Positions 38,150 through 48,183 of a DNA stretch of 64,000 nt are shown here, one piece after another. The stretch's first letter is position 1. The number at the start of each line of letters is the position of its first letter. The stretch is from Onchidella celtica (taxonomy: Eukaryota; Mollusca; Gastropoda; Systellommatophora; Onchidiidae), in contig OZ007573.1 in the NCBI GenBank assembly GCA_963931925.1, positions 41,976,722 to 42,040,721 on the forward strand, written 5' to 3'. The position numbers and the translations under genes are program-made. Under the pieces are notes generated by a model. The model was not told where the DNA came from. It saw only the letters and a list, made by a program, of their open reading frames with translations, and searched no databases.

Positions 38150-40611
38150 TGTGAGAGGATGAACGATTTTCTATTTTTAATATGTGCTTTCATGGTAACT
38201 CTGGTGCGTGAGTGAGGGACGGCCACTCATAGTAGTTTATGGACACTTGGCCGAGTACCATTAATTGGATTATTTCCCTTGTAATACTAGCGCGGGACCC
38301 GTTATTCACATCACGGTGAAAAGCGCGCATTTTGATTGGTCAGTTGGAAATGTACCGGGCTTCCAACTCTTATATCATGGCTTTAAGTTTCTTACAACTC
38401 GCTCACTCGTTGTTATCCACCGACAGAAAGACGGGAACCCGAATTCATTTTTGAGAGTAGACAATACCCTATCGGTACAAAATGGGTACTCATGATAACG
38501 TTTGTTATCAATGGAGATACGTCGTATTAATGGACGAAAGTATCCCGCACAAAATTGTCGAATGTTGTTAGTCCTGACACTTTGAAAATTTATATTAAAA
38601 CTATTACCGGGTTTCTGGTATAAGTAGTCAGTTGGAATTGTAGCAGCAAGTTTCTACTTTATAATGGTACCAATTTCGTTGTACTTTGATGCACGTGTCC
38701 TATTGAAATGATTAATGAGAGGATCTCGGATTTAAAGTAAACTATGAGTTAGACGCATGTTATCCCCGATAAATCCAACCTGGGTCAAATTTATTCAATT
38801 ATTGCTGGAGGGGTCGTTAGAGTAATTTCTGCAGTTTACTGGGATACCTAATTGACTTTTGTGTGCACCCCTTTAACCGTACTGTAAATTCGATTGTGTT
38901 AGGACCCTAACCGGTTATGTTGTCGGGCTGGACTCCATGTCCGAGCCTTTCACTTGTGCAACACGGGCTACGTAATAGCTCTCTCGGACGTCCGCGCGGG
39001 CTAATAAATAAGATGCGGTTCGAGTGGTCAAGACACTCCATCATAGACGCAGAGACAGAGCCGACGCTTGCCATCGCCACCCCGCCCCATAAGGCATGTA
39101 GCGGTAGCACAGGACCCGGAGAAACTTTGGGTAAGTTGGAGACTATTATATTAGAAGTGACTTTAATTTGCGCACCCCCCCCCCTTTTTTTGGATGCCAC
39201 GTAGAGAATGCTGATCTACAGAGACCATTATGAGTCCGGCTCAACGGTAATTGCCATTGTCATTGGACGTGTAAGATGCGCTTTGCAGTACAGTGTCTTG
39301 ATATTGTGTCTTTATTGTCAAAGTTAACGTTTGCGGTGCTAGATGATAATGATGGCTCGCTAACCAAGCTATCACGATTTGCTTGTGTGCCTATATATAG
39401 TGTATGTGTAGCATTGCCTTGTTGTGGTGGGCAGTGAGGATTTCCTGACATGTTGATGTGGATGACTTATGTTATAGCGAGCGGCACTAAATTTGTGTAC
39501 CTTGCCAGTACCACTATGCTATAGAGAGCAGTGTGATTGTGTGCTTAATGTTTAAGATGTGTAATTAATTACATGTAGGCCTATTGGAGATGTATAATAT
39601 TAGTTGGGCCTCACATGGGTGAGCCCCAGGATTGTTCTATGTGCGGCGGTGGATGAACAATGTTTCAATGAGTCTACACATGTTGCAATGAGTCTCGCCG
39701 ACATATATATATATATCATGTGCATGTATTATAGTTATCCAGATGTATTATGCTTCTATGAGTTTCGTAAGTGTGTGAAGGACAGTTTCATTTTAAGGAA
39801 TGTACACATTACTGTATGTATCTAGTGGTGTGTCATACACGTTAGCCTGGCGGCATAGCTCCGCGGCTAAGGTCAAAGGGCATGACCCTTCAGTATCGAT
39901 TGGGAAGGGAAGTAACCAATACAATAGCCCTGGGGCGGGTTAGTACTAATAATGGGAGTGGGCCTATGAGGATGGCCTGCATTGGGATGCAGCGTCTGTG
40001 TTATGGACGGTCAGTGGGCCATGTTGGCCACTGCGTTATTAAATGGAATGGCCACTCTGGATGTGTTGTACACCGGCTCAGTGGAGCGAAACTATTGTGT
40101 TCTTGCCCCTTCATTTGTTATGTCCTTCATACTTTGATTAGTACATTAGTTTATGTTGCCAGTGTACTAGGAAACTCCTTGTGTATATGATATAGCCTCT
40201 TGTAGTTGTTATTCATTAACCTTAGCGCTATTTTATTCCATGCATACATATCCAGTTGGTTATTGCTTAACTTCTATATTATGTTGTTGTTGCTTGATTT
40301 AATACTTAATACTATTACTATGTATGTCCACCATTGATTGCCTGATTAATGTTGTCATTATATCCTAATCATATTTTTGTCTTTTTCTCTTGTTCCAGCT
40401 TATGGCTGGTTGGGCTTCTTTTTTTTGGGCTTCTTTTCTGGGTTTCTCTTCTTTTGTTGGCTTTGTTTGGGCCGCGATACCTTTGTTAGGCTTTTTTTGA
40501 ATAAATAAGATTGCCAGCAGAACCCTGTGTTTGTTAGTCCTGTGTATCCTTAAGGGAGTTACTATTGAACCCACGCAGTAACCACATTACCCACTCGTAG
40601 TTCATCCAACA
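38150..40611 (+). repeat. 5' LTR of nested non-autonomous element
   Basis: 2,462 bp, TG...CA. An AATAAA motif near 40498 could be the poly(A) signal, and pyrimidine/GGCTT repeats occur near 40400-40500. Short open frames inside it have no recognisable homology. Confidence 0.9.
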
Positions 40612-40616
40612 TTTTC

Positions 40617-40634
40617 TGGTGTCAGAGGTGGGAT
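40617..40634 (+). promoter_or_regulatory. Primer-binding site of nested element (tRNA-Leu type)
   Basis: TGGTGTCAGAGGTGGGAT lies five bases after the 5' LTR and is near-complementary to the 3' end of tRNA-Leu. Confidence 0.65.
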
Positions 40635-40733
40635 ACACAGAAGGGTTAGTTTGTAGTGTAGAAAGCCCAGCCATGGAAATTTTTAGTTTGAAGCCCAGCC
40701 AGCCAGCCAACCCCTGCCCCACCCCATAGGAAC

Positions 40734-41108
40734 CATGGAGCCACGAAGACCAACGCCCTCCAACATCAACTCAAGATTCAGGACCTGTATCCCGTTCCTG
40801 TGCACACCGTCCTGTCTGTTCCCCCGCCTCATGGTGGTTACTTTACCATCAGAAACCCAGATGGAGATGCCTCTGCGGTCAACGGAGACCTCTTGCGGTT
40901 ATTTCACCCCCCAGTGGTCAACACACGTCCACAGCACCCGCCTCCACTGCCTGCGTCGACCGATGTCTGGTACTTCCCGGCTCACCACCCTTGCCGGCCA
41001 CCTGCAGCCCGACCGGACCCTCAACCTGGGATGACAACTTCCCAGCGCCTACCTCCTGTGCGACGGTCCAGCCGCCCACACAGACAACCCCAGAGATTGG
41101 ACCTCTGA
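40734..41108 (+). CDS. Short reading frame in nested element, possible pol C-terminal remnant
   Basis: The frame through HGATKTNALQHQLKIQDLYP, VPPPHGGYFTIRNPDGDASA and a proline-rich stretch ends in VRRSSRPHRQPQRLDL and a stop. That ending resembles the RRS(T)R..RPP.RLDL tails of some Gypsy pol proteins, which would make the internal region a deletion remnant keeping the very end of pol. No ATG opens this frame. Another overlapping frame starts with ATG at 40735 but looks less protein-like. Function unproven. Confidence 0.35.
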   Translation, partial: HGATKTNALQHQLKIQDLYPVPVHTVLSVPPPHGGYFTIRNPDGDASAVNGDLLRLFHPPVVNTRPQHPPPLPASTDVWYFPAHHPCRPPAARPDPQPGMTTSQRLPPVRRSSRPHRQPQRLDL

Positions 41109-41704
41109 CTCTTATTAGTGATTAACATTAGACATTGACTGTGAGTGCAGAAAGAGCAGGGGAGCGCATCCATCAAGACCCCCCCCGAGTTTCCATCAGG
41201 CCAGATGATAGACCACCGAATCCAAGGGAGCTCCGCCTCAAGATTTTAAGTTAGAGAGTATGCCCATGTTGGCTTTCTCCACAGCTTAATTACAATTACT
41301 TTTATGCCTATGTTGACCTTACCTTTTTCATTGCCCTGGTGCCCTTATAGCATATTGTATTTTTTTGTACTGTTCGATCCTACGTTAACCCTGATAGTGG
41401 TCTGGGACCACCGTTGCAGGTCTGGGACCTGTTGTTTTGTCCATATGATGTAACTTGCTACAGCCAGAGCTGAGACTGTTGTGTACATCTTCAGGATGCC
41501 AGTAGTAACTTAGCCGGTTCACGCCACCTGTTAGTGGTTATAAAGAGGATGGACCATTGTTGTACTTCGGTTCACTGTGTGTAATTTGCAATTGTTCTAC
41601 TCTAAGTGATGGTATCATAGCCCCTTAGAGTTTGTTTATACCTTCAGTGGTCTTTTGTAAACCTTTGAATTGATGTATGTGTCACGTAAGGGACTACGTG
41701 ACTT

Positions 41705-41716
41705 AGCAGGGGAGAA
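41705..41716 (+). promoter_or_regulatory. Polypurine tract of nested element
   Basis: AGCAGGGGAGAA directly abuts the 3' LTR. Confidence 0.65.
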
Positions 41717-44178
41717 TGTGAGAGGATGAACGATTTTCTATTTTTAATATGTGCTTTCATGGTAACTCTGGTGCGTGAGTGAGGGACGGCCACTCATAGT
41801 AGTTTATGGACACTTGGCCGAGTACCATTAATTGGATTATTTCCCTTGTAATACTAGCGCGGGACCCGTTATTCACATCACGGTGAAAAGCGCGCATTTT
41901 GATTGGTCAGTTGGAAATGTACCGGGCTTCCAACTCTTATATCATGGCTTTAAGTTTCTTACAACTCGCTCACTCGTTGTTATCCACCGACAGAAAGACG
42001 GGAACCCGAATTCATTTTTGAGAGTAGACAATACCCTATCGGTACAAAATGGGTACTCATGATAACGTTTGTTATCAATGGAGATACGTCGTATTAATGG
42101 ACGAAAGTATCCCGCACAAAATTGTCGAATGTTGTTAGTCCTGACACTTTGAAAATTTATATTAAAACTATTACCGGGTTTCTGGTATAAGTAGTCAGTT
42201 GGAATTGTAGCAGCAAGTTTCTACTTTATAATGGTACCAATTTCGTTGTACTTTGATGCACGTGTCCTATTGAAATGATTAATGAGAGGATCTCGGATTT
42301 AAAGTAAACTATGAGTTAGACGCATGTTATCCCCGATAAATCCAACCTGGGTCAAATTTATTCAATTATTGCTGGAGGGGTCGTTAGAGTAATTTCTGCA
42401 GTTTACTGGGATACCTAATTGACTTTTGTGTGCACCCCTTTAACCGTACTGTAAATTCGATTGTGTTAGGACCCTAACCGGTTATGTTGTCGGGCTGGAC
42501 TCCATGTCCGAGCCTTTCACTTGTGCAACACGGGCTACGTAATAGCTCTCTCGGACGTCCGCGCGGGCTAATAAATAAGATGCGGTTCGAGTGGTCAAGA
42601 CACTCCATCATAGACGCAGAGACAGAGCCGACGCTTGCCATCGCCACCCCGCCCCATAAGGCATGTAGCGGTAGCACAGGACCCGGAGAAACTTTGGGTA
42701 AGTTGGAGACTATTATATTAGAAGTGACTTTAATTTGCGCACCCCCCCCCCTTTTTTTGGATGCCACGTAGAGAATGCTGATCTACAGAGACCATTATGA
42801 GTCCGGCTCAACGGTAATTGCCATTGTCATTGGACGTGTAAGATGCGCTTTGCAGTACAGTGTCTTGATATTGTGTCTTTATTGTCAAAGTTAACGTTTG
42901 CGGTGCTAGATGATAATGATGGCTCGCTAACCAAGCTATCACGATTTGCTTGTGTGCCTATATATAGTGTATGTGTAGCATTGCCTTGTTGTGGTGGGCA
43001 GTGAGGATTTCCTGACATGTTGATGTGGATGACTTATGTTATAGCGAGCGGCACTAAATTTGTGTACCTTGCCAGTACCACTATGCTATAGAGAGCAGTG
43101 TGATTGTGTGCTTAATGTTTAAGATGTGTAATTAATTACATGTAGGCCTATTGGAGATGTATAATATTAGTTGGGCCTCACATGGGTGAGCCCCAGGATT
43201 GTTCTATGTGCGGCGGTGGATGAACAATGTTTCAATGAGTCTACACATGTTGCAATGAGTCTCGCCGACATATATATATATATCATGTGCATGTATTATA
43301 GTTATCCAGATGTATTATGCTTCTATGAGTTTCGTAAGTGTGTGAAGGACAGTTTCATTTTAAGGAATGTACACATTACTGTATGTATCTAGTGGTGTGT
43401 CATACACGTTAGCCTGGCGGCATAGCTCCGCGGCTAAGGTCAAAGGGCATGACCCTTCAGTATCGATTGGGAAGGGAAGTAACCAATACAATAGCCCTGG
43501 GGCGGGTTAGTACTAATAATGGGAGTGGGCCTATGAGGATGGCCTGCATTGGGATGCAGCGTCTGTGTTATGGACGGTCAGTGGGCCATGTTGGCCACTG
43601 CGTTATTAAATGGAATGGCCACTCTGGATGTGTTGTACACCGGCTCAGTGGAGCGAAACTATTGTGTTCTTGCCCCTTCATTTGTTATGTCCTTCATACT
43701 TTGATTAGTACATTAGTTTATGTTGCCAGTGTACTAGGAAACTCCTTGTGTATATGATATAGCCTCTTGTAGTTGTTATTCATTAACCTTAGCGCTATTT
43801 TATTCCATGCATACATATCCAGTTGGTTATTGCTTAACTTCTATATTATGTTGTTGTTGCTTGATTTAATACTTAATACTATTACTATGTATGTCCACCA
43901 TTGATTGCCTGATTAATGTTGTCATTATATCCTAATCATATTTTTGTCTTTTTCTCTTGTTCCAGCTTATGGCTGGTTGGGCTTCTTTTTTTTGGGCTTC
44001 TTTTCTGGGTTTCTCTTCTTTTGTTGGCTTTGTTTGGGCCGCGATACCTTTGTTAGGCTTTTTTTGAATAAATAAGATTGCCAGCAGAACCCTGTGTTTG
44101 TTAGTCCTGTGTATCCTTAAGGGAGTTACTATTGAACCCACGCAGTAACCACATTACCCACTCGTAGTTCATCCAACA
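41717..44178 (+). repeat. 3' LTR of nested non-autonomous element
   Basis: Same length as 38150-40611 with a constant offset of 3,567 bp throughout, including the C10T7 homopolymer junction. Interrupts the integrase/RT junction of the outer element. Confidence 0.9.
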
Positions 44179-46840
44179 CATGGAAAACCTTTACTGATCC
44201 ATCAATGTGGATAGCGTAATCTACCTTCGAAACAATTCGCTCAATAACATAAGGACCTTTCCATGTCATCAATAACTTATTATGGTCCGTAGGTAACAAC
44301 AATAGGACCTTGTCTCCTGGCTTAAAAATTCTCAGTTTGGACCCTCTATCTTTATAGTTCTTCGCTCTTGCTGAAGCGATACTAGAAGCTTCTTCTGCTA
44401 TAGTGCGCGCTGAAGATAGTCTTTCTCTTAAATCAACAAGGTACTGAAACACCGAAATCTGCTCATCGTCTCCCGATGATGGCGACGTCATCATGTCCCG
44501 AAGAACATCAGTTGGGCCCCTAGGACTACGACCATACATCATTTCGAACGGCGAGAATCCCGTTGACTCCTGCCGTACCTCTCTGTACGCGAATAACACT
44601 GCAGGGATATATCTATCCCAATCTTTAGGGCGATCAGCAGCTACCGTACGCAGCATCGACTTTAACGTCGAGTTCAATCTCTCGCACATGCCATTAGCCT
44701 GCGGATGATAAGGGGTGGTAGTGATGGGTTGTATGCTGAATAAGCGGAACAATTCCTTCATCATCTCCGACGTAAATTGCCCGCCCCTATCAGACAGAAT
44801 TTGCTCTGGTATTCCTACCCTAGCGAAAATTGCAAACAACGCTTCCGCGACTGCCTCAGACGTTATGGTCCGCAGAGGAACCGCCTCTGGCCATCTCGTA
44901 GCATTACATATGACCGTTAAGAAAAATCGAATCCCCCTATCGGTCGCTGGGTGAATGGGGCCAACAAGGTCTATCGAGACCTTTTTAAACGGTTCCGAGA
45001 CCGTGGGGATCTTCTGAAGAGGAGCCTGGGGTGTACGACCCTTATGCGTCGTCTTTTGGCACGCACTGCACGTCTTACAATAGACTTGCACATCTCTGTG
45101 GATCGATGGCCAGTAAAAATTTTTAAGAACCCTTTCTTTGGTTCTAGCTATTCCCATATGACCCGCTAATGGGACATCATGTGCCAAATGCAATACTGTT
45201 GCGATCAGCAACGCTGGCACAACGACCTGCTTTAAAATGGAGGCCACCGTTACATACTTACGGAACAGAATGCCCGCCTGAACAACAAAGGAGGACGACC
45301 CGTTCTTATATCTCCTCGTTTTCTCGGTTCGCGCTTCCCCAAAACATGGGTTTAATGATGGGTCCTCCCTTTGTAATCTCGCCAAGCGCTCTGGCGTGAT
45401 ATCTAGGTTGACCGCTGGCGTCGCCAAAGGTCTAATCTTATCCTTATCACCTACCTGTCGACGTGTCTCGACCGCGGCACAAAAGTCAATACCTTTTGAT
45501 TGCGACCATGCTTGCACGTTCTCATCGGAAGGGGAAACTACCTGTGATACATTCCCAATGATGAGCTGGGCGCCTGGAAAACAACCAACGACTGCTTCGA
45601 CTTCCCCGCTAAGGAAAGGTGTATCTATCACTATTCTTGCCATGGGTAATTTCTCAATGGCCCCCGAAAATTGGATGCACGGGACAGTCTCACCTGTAAG
45701 CTGTGCATCCCGAATGCAGTCCCTATGCACTCCCACAACGGTAGATCCTGTATCTCGTAAAACCGAGACCGGTTCGTCCCCAACAAACCCCGGATAAACC
45801 CTAAGACCACCTCCTGTATGACATGAATTTATAACGGGGATCTTTCTCCCACAAGGTAAAACACCGGAAGATAATAACTTCTCACAACTGGGACACTTAG
45901 AATACTGTCCGCCTCCGTTGTCCGATGTAACACACGCAGCCGCATGATGAAATTTATTTGGGGAACATGGACTGGAGCTACTGTCCACGTTCGCCGCTAT
46001 CCTACCTGCAGGGCAATTCACGCTGATGTGATCTGCTCTTCCGCAGTTCCAACACTTCGCGGCCCTACACTCGCGTGAAAAGTGACCCACGCGTCCGCAA
46101 GTCCAACACTCCGCTCCCTGTGCTGCACTAGGCCTGGGTCCCCGTGACCCATCGCGACCGGAACTAGAGTCCCTATGCCGTCGGTCATCGGCAAAGGTCA
46201 CAAATCGCCCCCGGCCATTACCGCGACCTAGCCCTCCTGCTCGGTCAAACTTACCGGATCCATATGCCGGTGATTGGTGATAGCCCCTACGCTGCCCCTG
46301 GGCTTGCCCACTATAGGCACCACGCTGACGCGACCTGTCCTTAAGTCCTGCCGGCGACCCTTCGACAACGGCGACGTACCCAGCATCTTGGACGTACGCC
46401 CTCGCCACTGGTTTGGACGGATGTGCCGTACGGTATGCTTCCGCCAACTTAGACGCCTCCTGCACCGTCGCGGGTTCGTTTTCTTTCAGGAAAGCCACCA
46501 GATCTTTATGGCACGACGCGTACAGCTGGTCACGGATCATTAGGTCTTTCAGTTTAGCAAAATCCGCGCCCACATGCGCCAAGTCTACCCAGTTCGCGAA
46601 ATATTCCGTCAATCTCGCGACGAAGGCAGCAAAGTCCTCCCTGGTATCCGCACGTGCTCGCCTAAACTGCTCCCGGAAATATTCCTCGGTACGCGCAAAT
46701 CGGCGAAGCAGCAAAGCCTTCAGCTTATCGTAATCTTGCACGTCTTCGCGCTGTAGCTCTTTAAAGTAGGTTAACGCTCGCCCCTGCAATAGAGACGCCA
46801 GGTACGTGGACCATAATTCCTTATTTTCCCCCCATTGCAA
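44129..46840 (-). CDS. Gag-protease-integrase polyprotein of outer Gypsy-type element
   Basis: Open for 903 codons; gag coding starts further upstream, beyond a frameshift. In order: a gag capsid region with LQGRALTYFKELQ (residues 1-140); an Arg/Gly-rich segment; two CCHC zinc knuckles (CWTCGRVGHFSREC, CWNCGRADHISVNC, residues 245-276); an aspartic protease with LRDTGSTVVGV (Asp363); and integrase. The integrase has a zinc-binding HHCC (551-594), catalytic Asp624, Asp684 and Glu720 with D35E spacing, and a GPY/F module (WKGPYVI). No reverse transcriptase lies between protease and integrase. The last 15 codons (44178 down) come from the nested LTR insertion, so the natural end is displaced. 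Known for the family: gag forms particles, protease processes them, integrase inserts the cDNA. Confidence 0.88.
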   Translation of the reverse strand: MQWGENKELWSTYLASLLQGRALTYFKELQREDVQDYDKLKALLLRRFARTEEYFREQFRRARADTREDFAAFVARLTEYFANWVDLAHVGADFAKLKDLMIRDQLYASCHKDLVAFLKENEPATVQEASKLAEAYRTAHPSKPVARAYVQDAGYVAVVEGSPAGLKDRSRQRGAYSGQAQGQRRGYHQSPAYGSGKFDRAGGLGRGNGRGRFVTFADDRRHRDSSSGRDGSRGPRPSAAQGAECWTCGRVGHFSRECRAAKCWNCGRADHISVNCPAGRIAANVDSSSSPCSPNKFHHAAACVTSDNGGGQYSKCPSCEKLLSSGVLPCGRKIPVINSCHTGGGLRVYPGFVGDEPVSVLRDTGSTVVGVHRDCIRDAQLTGETVPCIQFSGAIEKLPMARIVIDTPFLSGEVEAVVGCFPGAQLIIGNVSQVVSPSDENVQAWSQSKGIDFCAAVETRRQVGDKDKIRPLATPAVNLDITPERLARLQREDPSLNPCFGEARTEKTRRYKNGSSSFVVQAGILFRKYVTVASILKQVVVPALLIATVLHLAHDVPLAGHMGIARTKERVLKNFYWPSIHRDVQVYCKTCSACQKTTHKGRTPQAPLQKIPTVSEPFKKVSIDLVGPIHPATDRGIRFFLTVICNATRWPEAVPLRTITSEAVAEALFAIFARVGIPEQILSDRGGQFTSEMMKELFRLFSIQPITTTPYHPQANGMCERLNSTLKSMLRTVAADRPKDWDRYIPAVLFAYREVRQESTGFSPFEMMYGRSPRGPTDVLRDMMTSPSSGDDEQISVFQYLVDLRERLSSARTIAEEASSIASARAKNYKDRGSKLRIFKPGDKVLLLLPTDHNKLLMTWKGPYVIERIVSKVDYAIHIDGSVKVFHVLDELRVGNVVTAWVQ

Positions 46841-46995
46841 TTGTGCGTTCAGTTCGAACCTGTAAAGGAAGGCGTCTATGTCGTCCTTCCGGTCGTCGAA
46901 CGTAGGGAGCTTAATCCTAACGCCACCTTTATTGTGTACCTGCCGCTCAACCGTTTCCGTTGGCGTATTCTTCTTGAGTTCTAACTCGGCGATTC

Positions 46996-47259
46996 TTATT
47001 CGCGCCTCTCTCTCTCCTGCTGCTTATCTTCTAACTCCTTTAACTTAAACTCCCTCTCCTGCTCCTGAGCCTTAGCCTCTCTTTCCTGTTGCTTAAACTC
47101 CCTTTCCTGTTCCTTATCCTTAGCCTCTTTTTCTCGCTCTCTATCCTTAGCACGCTCATCGCGCAATTCCGCCTGCTGTTCTTTAATCCAGCCGCGTAGC
47201 TCCTCTCCCTCCAGGCCAAGTTCCTTACCCAACTTCATTAGTTGTTGGAGTTCCGCCAT
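46996..47259 (-). CDS. Gag N-terminal segment of outer element (coiled coil, separated by a frameshift)
   Basis: Starts MAELQQLMKLGKELGLEGEE and becomes a highly charged Glu/Lys/Arg/Gln coiled coil. The frame ends at a stop just after an AG dinucleotide run near 47010-47022. The next frame carries on with gag-like sequence into the large ORF. This suggests a slippage frameshift in the AG run. Non-coding leader sequence (47260-48170) lies upstream as far as the primer-binding site. Confidence 0.7.
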   Translation of the reverse strand: MAELQQLMKLGKELGLEGEELRGWIKEQQAELRDERAKDREREKEAKDKEQEREFKQQEREAKAQEQEREFKLKELEDKQQERERRE

Positions 47260-48170
47260 TTCACAGATTTATGGTTATGGTATGTATTATAAAAACGGCT
47301 AACCTGTCGGTATGATCACTAACGACACGACCAGAGACCTGAGATCACACCAGATATAACAACACCCACTTGTCTCAAATACAATTCAGAAATTTACCTA
47401 CATGTACTTCCTAACTAATTCTATAATCATACAATGCATAGCACTATTAATAATAAAAGAAAATAGAAACGACAAGAATGAAGAAATTCAGTAGAAGGAC
47501 CACAAGTACGTCAAGGACAACGAACCAGACTAGGACAAGGACCTAAAAAAGAAAATATAATGGAAAAAAGAATGCAACCTAACTACGCCGATTACACTAC
47601 ACGGTACAACAAGAACAGAGTCTGAAAAAAAAGAACGTATCTACAGATAGGGAAGAAAGAGGGACAAGAGAATACGTCTTCCTGCAGAACAGAGAAGATA
47701 TCGACGCTACAATCTAAACAAAAATACAGGTCCCTACAGAATGTTCACCGTGATGAACGAAGTTCCAAGTTTATCACACCTTTTTTTTAAAGGATAAACT
47801 AGGTTCAACACAGCAAACGAAAACAGCAAAAACAGAGAAAAAGACAGATTAAAGGAACAGCCCCCAATCCAGGGTACAAAATTTCAGTTTCACTTAACTT
47901 CGAATTTTGAGTTTAACTCCTCCCCTTAATCGGAGCTCTGGCTGCTTGTCTCCTCAGGCTGCACGCACACTCTGCAGAAATTTAAGTACACATTAATACA
48001 TATTCATCAAAATACATGCACTAATACATATTCATAAATATACATAAATCATACCATCCTGAAATTTCCATTCATCCGACGAACAAAGACAACAGCACGA
48101 ATTCCTAGCACAACAGAAAAACAACTAGATATAACGAATACACAATGTCAAAATGACCACAGGTAAACAG

Positions 48171-48182
48171 GACGAGCCCCCA
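48171..48182 (-). promoter_or_regulatory. Primer-binding site of outer element (tRNA-Pro type)
   Basis: Reading minus, one base after the LTR comes TGGGGGCTCGTC, followed by C. This is the sequence complementary to the 3' end of tRNA-Pro and is used as primer site by several retroelements. Confidence 0.65.
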
Positions 48183-48183
48183 G

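Larger units (their letters stand above)
38150..44178 (+). mobile_element. Non-autonomous LTR retrotransposon with identical 2,462-bp LTRs
   Basis: Two direct repeats (38150-40611 and 41717-44178), each TGTGAGAGG...CATCCAACA, flank only 1,105 bp of internal sequence. CATG target duplications lie at 38146-38149 and 44179-44182. A tRNA-Leu-type primer site follows the left LTR and a purine tract precedes the right one. The internal region has no gag, protease, RT or integrase motif. The two LTRs are the same length and I found no difference reading them side by side, so insertion was very recent. Movement must have used proteins from another element. Confidence 0.9.

Noticed and set aside
38265..40190. 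Paired open frames duplicated at 41832-43757 as a gene duplication
   Set aside because: They are the two LTRs of one retrotransposon, and the frames have no coding features.
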